NCBI RefSeq assembly: GCF_001881565.1
Contig: NZ_MPDJ01000005.1
Location: forward strand, 647,347 to 711,346
Source of the DNA: Eisenbergiella tayi
GTDB lineage: Bacteria; Bacillota; Clostridia; Lachnospirales; Lachnospiraceae
DNA length: 64,000 bases
Direction of reading: 5' to 3'
The first letter of the stretch is position 1. Each line of letters starts with the position of its first letter. This document shows, piece by piece, positions 17,828-25,736 of this stretch. The notes under the pieces were generated by a model. The model was not told the DNA's origin. It did no database searches and saw nothing but the letters and a program-made list of their open reading frames with translations. Made by a program: the position numbers and the translations under genes.

Positions 17828-19141
17828 TTAGTTCAAAATCTCGTCACGTAACTCGGCGTAATTGCTGAAGGTATCATCCAGTGACTGTTCGTCCAGCAGG
17901 TAGAGCTGCAGTTCCTGATTGTATGCTTCAATCAGAGAAGCATAACCTTCCTCACCCTTCTGCTCATCCAAAATCTTTGCAGAGAAACGGTACTCTACAC
18001 CCGGAACATTAACCTGAGTCTTATATACTTCCATAGCTTCATCTGTCGTATAAGAAGGAACATCACTGTTTTCAGCAATAATAGAGGTTCCTTCCGGAGA
18101 GGTACAATAGAACTCGATGAACTTATATGCTTCATCCGGATGCTTGGAGGTAGAAGAAATTACCAGATAAGAGCTCTGTCCAACGCTGGATCCTTCTTCT
18201 TCGCCTTCAAAAATCGGCAGCGGAGCTGCGCCCCATTCAAAATCAGCTTCCAGCAGTCTGAACATCCAGTCACCGTTGATCATGGTGTAAATATTGCCTG
18301 CCTGGAAATAAGCCGTGATGTCAAAGGTACCGGAGGTCATTTCTGCAATTCCGGGTGCGCTTGCATCATCTACATACATACGGTGCTGAATCTGTGCAAA
18401 TTCTTTTGTTCTTGTCAGGTTCTCATCATCAAGGTATTCGCCGGTAGGAATGGCTCCCAGGTTAGGAGTCCAGATAGGCATAAGGCCGCCCCAGTATTTG
18501 GTACCGTCTTCTTCTCCGGTCAGTTCCTTAATCAGATCAAGGTATTCATTCCATGTGAGATTTTCGGGATAATCAATGCCTTTTGCATCGAATAATTCTT
18601 TGTTGTAAAACAGCATCCAGCAGGAGCCGCTTGTAGGATATCCGTAAAATGCACCGTTTGCATCGGTTACACCTGCAAGAGAGGAATCCTTAATAGGGCT
18701 TAAATCCACACCGGTGCTTTCCGCATAGGGAGCCAAATCTACAAATGCACCGTTTTCTGTATACTGTGCCATCTGGGCAGGGGTACGAACCCAATAGATA
18801 TCAGCATCTGTGGATCCGCCGGCCGTCATAACCTTAACCTTATCATCATAGTCGCCTTCTGCCACACTGTGTCCAACGACTTCAATATCACTGTTAGCTG
18901 CATTGAATGCCGCTATTTCTTTGGATGCCGTTTTCTCAAGGTCTGTGGAATAATAGAAGTTAATAACTGTCTTGTCTCCGCTTGCAGCCGCTTCGTTTCC
19001 TGCCGCTTCGCTCTGTGCTGCGGTGTCTCCTGCTGCTGCGCCAGAGCCTGCAGCGTTATCGGAAGAGCTGCTGCCGCATCCTGCCAGCATGGTAACTGCC
19101 ATTGCTGCAGTAAGAAGAATGCTTAATGCTTTCTTTTTCAT
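17828..19141 (-). CDS. Extracellular sugar-binding lipoprotein of CUT1 transporter
   Basis: About 437 residues. It has a lipoprotein signal (MKKKALSILLTAAMAVTMLAGCGS) and an SBP_bac_1 fold with MINGDWMF and the block WGGLMPIWTPNLGA. It is clearly paralogous to the SBP next door (19415-20695), which carries WGGYLPIWVPNLGA and MINGDWTI at matching positions. The ATG at 19141 follows AAAGGAGG; the longer frame runs back through the promoter. A TATAAT lies at 19198-19193 without a good -35, so activation by the neighbouring response regulator is likely. Ligand unknown. Confidence 0.93.
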   Translation of the reverse strand: MKKKALSILLTAAMAVTMLAGCGSSSSDNAAGSGAAAGDTAAQSEAAGNEAAASGDKTVINFYYSTDLEKTASKEIAAFNAANSDIEVVGHSVAEGDYDDKVKVMTAGGSTDADIYWVRTPAQMAQYTENGAFVDLAPYAESTGVDLSPIKDSSLAGVTDANGAFYGYPTSGSCWMLFYNKELFDAKGIDYPENLTWNEYLDLIKELTGEEDGTKYWGGLMPIWTPNLGAIPTGEYLDDENLTRTKEFAQIQHRMYVDDASAPGIAEMTSGTFDITAYFQAGNIYTMINGDWMFRLLEADFEWGAAPLPIFEGEEEGSSVGQSSYLVISSTSKHPDEAYKFIEFYCTSPEGTSIIAENSDVPSYTTDEAMEVYKTQVNVPGVEYRFSAKILDEQKGEEGYASLIEAYNQELQLYLLDEQSLDDTFSNYAELRDEILN

Positions 19142-19338
19142 AATTGCCTCCTTTGAACTAAAACATCTCGTTTCGTGTTTCCTGATGATTTTATTATAAC
19201 TGCTGTATCGATTCTGAAAAGTCACAAAAAATCTACACCTTTTAAACAAAAAAATAATCTTTGTTTTGTCTATTTTTCCTTGAAACACAGCGTTTTATAC
19301 TTCTTATTTGCTCTAATCAATCAAAATAGACAATAAAA

Positions 19339-19368
19339 AGAGGATGAGATTTTCTACACCCACCCTCT
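19339..19368 (-). terminator. Intrinsic terminator of the kinase-regulator-SBP operon
   Basis: On the minus strand AGAGGGTG pairs with CATCCTCT (one G-U wobble) and is followed by TTTTTATTG. It separates the sensor operon from the transporter operon. Confidence 0.75.
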
Positions 19369-19414
19369 GAAAGAAGTTATCGGAAAAAAGTCAACCGTGC
19401 CTTTTTCCTGTATT

Positions 19415-20695
19415 TTATTTTTGAAGAGCATTCCTCGTCTGCATATAATCCTTCATTGCCTGATCCAGGGATTTTTCCCCTTTCAGATAAGAAGTCGCCT
19501 CCCTGTCAAAGATATCCCTCATATCCTGGTAAAGCACGTGCTTGCCTTCTTCATTCTGCAGAATGGCATCAAAGAAAAATCCGGTCTGTGCAAAATCTAC
19601 ATTCTGCATATAGTTTTCTCTGCCGCTCTCCGTGAAGTAGGAGGGGAAGCAGTAACGGGCCGCAAGAATGGAGGCGCCTTCCTCCCCGCAGCAGAATTCC
19701 AGGAATTCAAAAGCATTCTCCGGATAACGGCTTTGGGAATAAACCGCAAGATAGGAGTTGCTTCCTATGGAGGTTCCCGCCTCCGCTCCGTTGGTCAGCG
19801 GAAGGGGCGCCGCATCCCAGCGGCAGTTTTCCGTTCTGGACGCCTCCAGGTTCTGCAGGATCTGTATCGTCCAGTCCCCGTTTATCATCATTCCTATTTT
19901 CCCGTCCAGGAAGGTGTCATAGCCCGGCGCATAGATTTCCTCCATTTCTGTCGGGTTCGGATGGCTGTGATCCTTGTTATAGAGACGATCCATCAATGTC
20001 AGGAAATCCATGGTCGCAGGCAGTTCATCATCATACAGGTATTCTCCCAGCTCCAGGGCGCCCAGATTGGGAACCCAGATCGGAAGATAACCGCCCCATC
20101 TGACATCGTCCGGATCGGTACCGTTGATTTTTACCGCCAGCTGTGCGTATTCCTCCCAGGTCATCTGTCCCGGATACTCCAGCTGAAGCTCATCGAAAAT
20201 ATCCTTATTATAAAATAGAAGCCATATATTCTGGATAAAGGGCAGGGAATAAATCCGCTCATCCAGCTGGACAATATCAAGGGACTGTCCGTATTTGGAA
20301 ATATCCAGACTGCTGCGGGTTACCATATCGGAGAGATCATAGAGTCCGCCGGCTTCCGCCATCCGGTTGGACTTGGAGGGCTGGCGCAGCCATAGGATGT
20401 CCGGCTTTTCACCGGATTCCAGTACCCGGGCTATTTCATCCTCATAGTCTGAATCCTCCAGATAACGCATTTCCACCTCAGTGGTGCTGCTCTGTGCGTT
20501 AAACACGCTCACTAGATCCTCCATATAAGGAGCGCTGACCGTCACATCATAGCATATGATTTTTTGTTTTCCCAAAGGCTGTATTTCACCCGGTTCGGTA
20601 TCCTGCCTGTCTCCGTCTTTTCCGCAGGACGCAAGCAGAAGGGCCGCTGATATCCCAAGCGCCAGAAGGGCCGGGGCTTTCCTTTTTCTTTTCAT
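19415..20695 (-). CDS. Solute-binding lipoprotein linked to a two-component system (sensor SBP)
   Basis: 426 residues. A lipoprotein signal (LLALGISAALLLASCGK) is followed by the SBP_bac_1 fold. The blocks WGGYLPIWVPNLGA, MINGDWTI and SIGSNSYLAV align with the transporter SBP 270 bases downstream. The ATG overlaps the response-regulator stop as ATGA, so kinase, regulator and SBP are translated as one unit. No permease belongs to this unit. Inference: it binds the same or a related sugar and presents it to the kinase, as the SBPs of three-component systems do. It could also be a second receptor for the permeases downstream. Confidence 0.85.
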   Translation of the reverse strand: MKRKRKAPALLALGISAALLLASCGKDGDRQDTEPGEIQPLGKQKIICYDVTVSAPYMEDLVSVFNAQSSTTEVEMRYLEDSDYEDEIARVLESGEKPDILWLRQPSKSNRMAEAGGLYDLSDMVTRSSLDISKYGQSLDIVQLDERIYSLPFIQNIWLLFYNKDIFDELQLEYPGQMTWEEYAQLAVKINGTDPDDVRWGGYLPIWVPNLGALELGEYLYDDELPATMDFLTLMDRLYNKDHSHPNPTEMEEIYAPGYDTFLDGKIGMMINGDWTIQILQNLEASRTENCRWDAAPLPLTNGAEAGTSIGSNSYLAVYSQSRYPENAFEFLEFCCGEEGASILAARYCFPSYFTESGRENYMQNVDFAQTGFFFDAILQNEEGKHVLYQDMRDIFDREATSYLKGEKSLDQAMKDYMQTRNALQK

Positions 20696-21393
20696 CTCGT
20701 ATCCTTCAAGTCCATATTTTTTACATTATGGAGATAATCATAAATTTTGAGGTCATTCACAAGCTTAACCACCTCAGCCATGGAATCCAGGTCGAATTTC
20801 TTAAGAATATTATGGATATGTCTCTTCAGGGTGGTCATCTCCACGCAGCGCATGGAACAGATTTCCGAGCGTTCATAGCCCTGACGAAGAAGATCCAGAA
20901 TATCGATTTCGGTCTGTGTCAGCTGAGTGACCAGCATGAGATTATACAGGAAGCTGTCTTCACTCTGTTTGACACGCTGGAATTCCCGGCGGATTTTCTC
21001 CGCAATCACCGGCCGGATCGGGGAACGGCCCGCATAAGCATCCTTCACACAGGTAATCAGCTCTTCCTGTTTGGAATTTTTGAGAACATAATCGGAAACA
21101 CCCAGCTTGAATGCCTGGAATACATTTTCATCATCCTCATAGGAAGTGAGGATGATGATTTTTACCTCAGGATATTGGGAAAGGATCTGGCTGGCGGCAT
21201 CCAGCCCCGCGGTCCTTGTTTCCATCTCAATGTCCATCAGTATGACATCCGGCTGGCAGAGCACGGTCTTCATCACCGCCTCGTATCCATTCTGGACGGC
21301 GGCCACCACCTCCAGCTCACTGTCCTTTTCCAGCAGTCTCTGGTATTTTTTTAATAGAGCGGGCATGTCCTCCGCAATCAGTACTTTAATCAT
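20692..21393 (-). CDS. Response regulator, NarL/FixJ-like
   Basis: About 233 residues. The receiver domain has the acidic pocket ED (9), phospho-acceptor D54 in VILMDIEM, and Lys in DYVLKNSKQEE. The C-terminal helix-turn-helix (about 155-215, QTEIDILDLLRQGYERSEIC ... LKRHIHNILKKF) resembles the LuxR/GerE type but with weak conservation. The ATG at 21393 follows GGGAG; the longer frame is rejected. The partner is the kinase directly upstream. Likely target: the transporter operon at 15909-19141 and possibly the GH42 genes. Confidence 0.88.
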   Translation of the reverse strand: MIKVLIAEDMPALLKKYQRLLEKDSELEVVAAVQNGYEAVMKTVLCQPDVILMDIEMETRTAGLDAASQILSQYPEVKIIILTSYEDDENVFQAFKLGVSDYVLKNSKQEELITCVKDAYAGRSPIRPVIAEKIRREFQRVKQSEDSFLYNLMLVTQLTQTEIDILDLLRQGYERSEICSMRCVEMTTLKRHIHNILKKFDLDSMAEVVKLVNDLKIYDYLHNVKNMDLKDTR

Positions 21394-21428
21394 TTCTGGC
21401 TCCCATCTGTACATTCCAATCAGCGGCG

Positions 21429-22940
21429 TTAAATGCGGCTTACCGGAAGATAAACATGAAATACGGTTCCCTTGCCCACTTCGCTTTCCACATCTATTTT
21501 GCCCCCGGAATCCGTAATTATTTTATGGGTCAGTGATAATCCCATCCCCCAGCTTTTCGTCATGGGCTTTGACGTAAAAAACGGGGTGAATATATTCACC
21601 ATATCCTCTTTGGCAATCCCGCAGCCATTATCCGTTATTTCTATGATTCCCCATCTGCTGTCCTCAAGAAGCATAACCTGGATTTTTTTATTTTTTTCCT
21701 CCGTCTGCTTCAGGGCATCACAGGCATTATTTAAAAGGTTGATCAGGGCCTGCCTGATAAATTCTTCATCCGCAAAGACACAGGGGTCTTCCCCTGGCAC
21801 GCTCACGGTCCATTCGATATCCGTTTCAGGCCGCGAACCCTTCAGTTCCTCCACAGTCTCCCTCACCAGGCCGCCAAGCTGCAGCTGCCTGAAATTCATG
21901 GTATTATCCCTGATGTGTCGGTGTATATCGTCAAGCCGTTCATAAAGGGCTTCGCAGTGCTCCACAAGAAGCGACTTATCCTCCTCGCTTTCCTGCAGCA
22001 CTTCCAGGCTCTCCACCTCCGCCTGCAGGTTCAGCAGCTCATTTTTCATAAAATGACAGAATACCCGAGTGGACATATTGACCGCATTGATGTTTTGGGA
22101 TACCTCCAGACTGTAGTTTTCCATTTTATTCCGGATCACATTCAGACGGTAGCTCCATGCGATCATGAGCAGGATAAACAAAAGTATGATATAAGGAAGA
22201 GCGCGGTACAAGGGGATATAGCTGTTCATAAAAAGGATTTTATACGTAACCACATCCATGGCCTTGGAATACTTTATCATCTGCATGGGCAGGCGTCCCA
22301 TGAACATAAGGTAACAGAGTATCAGCATAAAATAGGAAAACAATACAATAATCAGGGACATTCTGTATACCTTAATGTGTGGCACCCGGATAATATTAAG
22401 CAGGATACTGCCAAGGCACATAAAAAGCAATATAAAATTGATTATGGAAATGGCCGCGCTGAAAATGCTCCAAAGCCGTTCAATGCCAGATACCGTCATA
22501 TAACCCGGATACAGGAAGGAGTAGGTGCGGATATATACCGCCGGGCTGCATACCAGATATTCCAGCAGAAAGAAAAGCCCGATAACCGGATAAAGTTTTC
22601 TGTATTTCTTCCTTTCCTCCTGCTTCATAAAAGAAGCGGCAAATATCAGATTGCTGACCGTAAAAAAGATACAGCTCAGATTCAGGCAATTGATAATCGC
22701 CTCCTTGGAAATCTTCAGGGAATACAGCCTGGCGGCCATACCCCGGGGCACCAGGAAATACTTGAGGAAGATACTCAGGTTAAAGGAAGACTTGCAAAAA
22801 TATAAAATAAAAAAACACAATGACGTTATAAAGAAAAACAGCACCAGAAACATGGACATCAGCTGCATGGTACGGTACTCGGAACGCGTGAACAGCAGCA
22901 GCACGATCACCACTGCGCACACAAGCATCAAATATATCAT
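21429..22940 (-). CDS. Sensor histidine kinase with polytopic membrane domain
   Basis: 503 residues. The N-terminal ~265 residues contain about seven or eight hydrophobic segments with little extracellular loop. The dimerisation helix has the likely phospho-His H296 in VFCHFMKNELLN. The ATPase domain shows N box NLLNNACDAL, G1 DNGCGIA, F box FTPFFTSKP and G2 WGMGLSLTHKI. The short outside loops suggest ligand sensing through another protein, and the SBP two genes down is a natural candidate. It is the first gene of the operon, with the ribosome site AGAGGG. Confidence 0.9.
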   Translation of the reverse strand: MIYLMLVCAVVIVLLLFTRSEYRTMQLMSMFLVLFFFITSLCFFILYFCKSSFNLSIFLKYFLVPRGMAARLYSLKISKEAIINCLNLSCIFFTVSNLIFAASFMKQEERKKYRKLYPVIGLFFLLEYLVCSPAVYIRTYSFLYPGYMTVSGIERLWSIFSAAISIINFILLFMCLGSILLNIIRVPHIKVYRMSLIIVLFSYFMLILCYLMFMGRLPMQMIKYSKAMDVVTYKILFMNSYIPLYRALPYIILLFILLMIAWSYRLNVIRNKMENYSLEVSQNINAVNMSTRVFCHFMKNELLNLQAEVESLEVLQESEEDKSLLVEHCEALYERLDDIHRHIRDNTMNFRQLQLGGLVRETVEELKGSRPETDIEWTVSVPGEDPCVFADEEFIRQALINLLNNACDALKQTEEKNKKIQVMLLEDSRWGIIEITDNGCGIAKEDMVNIFTPFFTSKPMTKSWGMGLSLTHKIITDSGGKIDVESEVGKGTVFHVYLPVSRI

Positions 22941-22984
22941 AAAAAGGCCCTCTTTGCCTGATTTTATCAGATCTTTTTTGTATC

Positions 22985-23914
22985 TTACAATAATTGGCCG
23001 GGGGTGTCAACGGAATGGGGATTGGACAGAGAATATTCATTATATATACGCATGATATTCTGCAGGAGATCCATATGCTCAAAGTCCTTATGGTACACCA
23101 TATTGATTTCCCTGGTCATGCTCAGATTCTCTATGGGAAGTCCTATCAGCTTGCCCTTCTTCAGTTCGTTTGCACAGGCGCTTCTTGCCAGAATGGACAC
23201 GCCGAAATCCCGGCGCACCAGATCCTTGATGGTAGCTACATTATCTACTTCCAGTATGACATTAAATTCATCCAAAGATACATTATTGCTTTCCAGATGA
23301 GAAATAAAAAGGTTCCTTGTTCCCGAATCCGGAAGACGCAGAATCAGGTTCTCTTTCCTGAGTTCATTCAATGTTACCATACTTTTCCGGGACAGGGGAT
23401 TTTTATTGGATACGGCAAGGATCAGGGAATCTGTATCCAGCATTATGGTATTGAAATTGGAATCGGAAATACGGCCCTCCACAATGGCCAGATCTATCTC
23501 ATAGGTTTTGAGCTTCATATAAAGATTATTTATGGTGTCAGAAATAATTGTTATGCGTGTTTTCTTACTCACACTGCTGTATCTGGCCAGGACCTCCACC
23601 ATGATATTGCTCTCCGAGGTATGCGTGATCCCCACCGTTATCTTTCTGGCATGTTCTTTTTCTTCCTTCAGGCTCTGCTCCAGGTTCTGATACAGGCTGT
23701 CAATCCTTTTGGCATACTTGATGACAATCTCTCCCTCCCTGGTAAGCTTGAGATTTCCTTCTCCCCGGGCAAAAATCGTAACTCCGAGCTCCTTTTCCAG
23801 CTGCCTTACATGCTGGCTTACGGCAGGCTGGGTAAGAGACAGCTTTTTGGCCGCCTGGGTAAAGCTGTGCAGTTCGTTCACCATAAGCAGGGTGATGAGT
23901 TTGCTGTCGATCAC
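22985..23914 (-). CDS. LysR family transcriptional regulator
   Basis: 309 residues. The N-terminal winged helix (3-62) has TQAAKKLSLTQPAVSQHVRQLEKELG, the LysR signature; a type-2 periplasmic-binding fold forms the effector domain (about 90-295). Start is GTG at 23914 after AGGAGGG. It is divergent from the antiporter gene at 24037 with 122 bases between them, the usual layout for a LysR activator of its neighbour. The effector is unknown. Confidence 0.93.
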   Translation of the reverse strand: MIDSKLITLLMVNELHSFTQAAKKLSLTQPAVSQHVRQLEKELGVTIFARGEGNLKLTREGEIVIKYAKRIDSLYQNLEQSLKEEKEHARKITVGITHTSESNIMVEVLARYSSVSKKTRITIISDTINNLYMKLKTYEIDLAIVEGRISDSNFNTIMLDTDSLILAVSNKNPLSRKSMVTLNELRKENLILRLPDSGTRNLFISHLESNNVSLDEFNVILEVDNVATIKDLVRRDFGVSILARSACANELKKGKLIGLPIENLSMTREINMVYHKDFEHMDLLQNIMRIYNEYSLSNPHSVDTPGQLL

Positions 23915-23950
23915 GGAAATCCCTCCTTATAAATTTTTATGATGAAGTGG

Positions 23951-23992
23951 TTATAAATCATAATTTGCCTTTATGAATCTCGTTGATATAAT
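23951..23992 (+). promoter_or_regulatory. LysR box and promoter of the antiporter gene
   Basis: TTGCCT (23965-23970), a 16-base spacer and TATAAT (23987-23992) form the promoter. Just upstream lies TTATAAATCATAA (23951-23963), which matches the LysR motif T-N11-A with 4-bp dyad arms. Its position against the -35 box fits an activator site. Confidence 0.6.
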
Positions 23993-24036
23993 TGTACCAT
24001 AGAGGGGAAATATAGCAATACAAGGGGGAACTTTTC

Positions 24037-25368
24037 ATGAAAGATTTTTACACAAGCCTGAACGAGTCAACACTCGTTCTGCTCTCCTTATCCATTATCC
24101 TGTTTGCGGGCTTTCTGCTCACCAGACTGACTAAAAGGCTTCATCTGCCTAATGTCAGCGGCTATATTCTTGCCGGTGTGCTGATAGGGCCGCAGGTTGC
24201 GTCGTTAGTGCCCGCTCATATTCTGTCCCACATGGGCTTTATCAGCGACGTAGCGCTTGCCTTTATCGCTTTCGGGGTCGGGAAATTTTTTAAGAAGGAA
24301 GTTCTTATGAAGACCGGCTGGAAGGTAGTGATAGTCACTCTTTGGGAATCCGTGCTGGCAGGTATCCTGATCACGTTAAGCATGCGCTTCCTTTTTCATC
24401 TGTCCTGGGACTTCTGTCTGATTCTGGGCGCCATCGCTACGGCAACGGCTCCTGCCAGCACAATGATGACCATCCGGCAGTACCGGGCCAAAGGGGATTT
24501 TGTAAATATCCTCCTGCAGGTGGTCGCTCTTGATGATGTGGTCTGCCTGCTCATATTCAGCGTTGTGGTTGCCGTTATCAACGCGGGCCGCAGCGGGCAT
24601 GTCCGCGCAGGAGACGTGCTGCTGCCCATTTTTTATAATATCGCCGCTCTGGGAATCGGATTTCTGTGCGGTTATCTGCTTTCCCGGCTCATCACGCCCA
24701 CACGAAGCAAGGATAACCGGCTTATTCTTGCCATTGCCATGCTTATGGGAATTTCAGGGCTGTGCTCCGCCTTTGATCTCTCCCCGCTGCTTTCCTGCAT
24801 GGTATTCGGCGCTTCTTATATTAATCTGACGGAAGATAAGAAGCTGTTCCGGCAGGTGGATCGGTTTACGCCGCCTGTCCTCTCCATGTTTTTTATCGTA
24901 TCGGGAATGAATCTGGATCTTACGGCGCTTAAAACGGCCGGTGTCATAGGTATCGCTTACTTCCTTATCCGGATCCTCGGGAAATACGGCGGTATGTATC
25001 TGGGATGTGCCATAACGGGCATGCCGGATACCCATAAAAAATATATGGGGCTGGCGCTGATCCCTCAGGCCGGCGTTGCCATCGGGCTCGCTTTCCTGGG
25101 GCAGAGGCTTCTCCCTGAAAACATCGGGAACCTGCTGCTGACCATCATTTTGTCCTCTTCCGTCCTGTATGAGCTTGTGGGGCCCGCCTGTGCAAAGATG
25201 TCCTTTTTCCTTTCCGGCACTATAAAGAGGGAAAAGGCTGCGGTTATTGAGAAAAGTGATGGGGCCGGTACGGCAAAGAAGGAAAAGGCTGCGGTGAACG
25301 CGAAAAACGAAGGGAAGGGAAAAGTGAAAAAATATCCGGATAAGAAATCGGTGAAGCATGCAATATAA
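24037..25368 (+). CDS. CPA2 family cation:proton antiporter
   Basis: 443 residues with about 12 membrane segments, of the Na+/H+ and K+/H+ exchanger superfamily (KefB/GerN-like). Visible are the GYILAGVLIGP stretch at about 45-55 and the transport core GAIATATAPAS near 135 with ALDDVV near 168, the latter holding the conserved Asp. No TrkA domain follows. The last ~50 residues are a Lys/Glu/Ala-rich tail with an imperfect internal repeat (KREKAAV and KKEKAAV) that differs from the rest of the protein. Probably controlled by the divergent LysR protein. The ion is not predictable. Confidence 0.88.
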   Translation: MKDFYTSLNESTLVLLSLSIILFAGFLLTRLTKRLHLPNVSGYILAGVLIGPQVASLVPAHILSHMGFISDVALAFIAFGVGKFFKKEVLMKTGWKVVIVTLWESVLAGILITLSMRFLFHLSWDFCLILGAIATATAPASTMMTIRQYRAKGDFVNILLQVVALDDVVCLLIFSVVVAVINAGRSGHVRAGDVLLPIFYNIAALGIGFLCGYLLSRLITPTRSKDNRLILAIAMLMGISGLCSAFDLSPLLSCMVFGASYINLTEDKKLFRQVDRFTPPVLSMFFIVSGMNLDLTALKTAGVIGIAYFLIRILGKYGGMYLGCAITGMPDTHKKYMGLALIPQAGVAIGLAFLGQRLLPENIGNLLLTIILSSSVLYELVGPACAKMSFFLSGTIKREKAAVIEKSDGAGTAKKEKAAVNAKNEGKGKVKKYPDKKSVKHAI

Positions 25369-25380
25369 GCTTTGCTTTAT

Positions 25381-25417
25381 GGGAAGGAGGCCTGATAAGG
25401 AAGGCCCCTTCCCAATT
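25381..25417 (+). terminator. Terminator of the antiporter gene
   Basis: GGGAAGG-A-GGCCT pairs with AGGCC-C-CTTCCC and is followed by AATTTTG. It sits 12 bases after the stop. Confidence 0.65.
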
Positions 25418-25483
25418 TTGCGGCACAGGGACCGGGAATTATAACACGGTTTTATGTATTTTTATATTCTGTCATTTTACTAC

Positions 25484-25512
25484 TTGCAGAATATGCGAAA
25501 GTACTATAGAAT
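25484..25512 (+). promoter_or_regulatory. Candidate promoter of tRNA-Ser
   Basis: TTGCAG (25484-25489), a 17-base spacer and TAGAAT (25507-25512) lie about 60 bases before the tRNA. Confidence 0.5.
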
Positions 25513-25574
25513 ATATGTGTTGTCTTTGCGGCGGGATGCTGCCATACCGGTAACGGCACCCGTTTGTACAGCAT

Positions 25575-25663
25575 GGAGATGTACCCAAGAGGTCGAAGGG
25601 ACCGCACTCGAAATGCGGCAGGTCGGTTTCCCCGGCGCGTGGGTTCGACTCCCACCATCTCCG
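25575..25663 (+). tRNA. tRNA-Ser(CGA)
   Basis: 89 bases with a long variable arm, as in serine tRNAs. The acceptor stem GGAGATG pairs with CATCTCC, with G as discriminator, as serine tRNAs have. The anticodon stem CCGCA/TGCGG encloses the loop CTCGAAA, anticodon CGA at 25609-25611, reading UCG codons. The T arm has GTGGGTTCGACTCCCAC. CCA is not encoded. Confidence 0.96.
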
Positions 25664-25682
25664 TTAGAAAGCCGGAAGCAGT

Positions 25683-25736
25683 GAACAAAACAGGCACGTT
25701 ACAGAATTATTTATTCTGTAACGTGCCTGTTTGTGT
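25683..25736. terminator. Bidirectional terminator shared by tRNA-Ser and the MCP gene
   Basis: ACAGGCACGTTACAGAAT pairs perfectly with its complement at about 25713-25731, with a TATTT loop, and the stem extends with mismatches into GAACA/TGTTC. The right arm encodes the last residues of the MCP, and its stop codon is in the loop-proximal part. One hairpin therefore ends two convergent genes. Confidence 0.8.
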
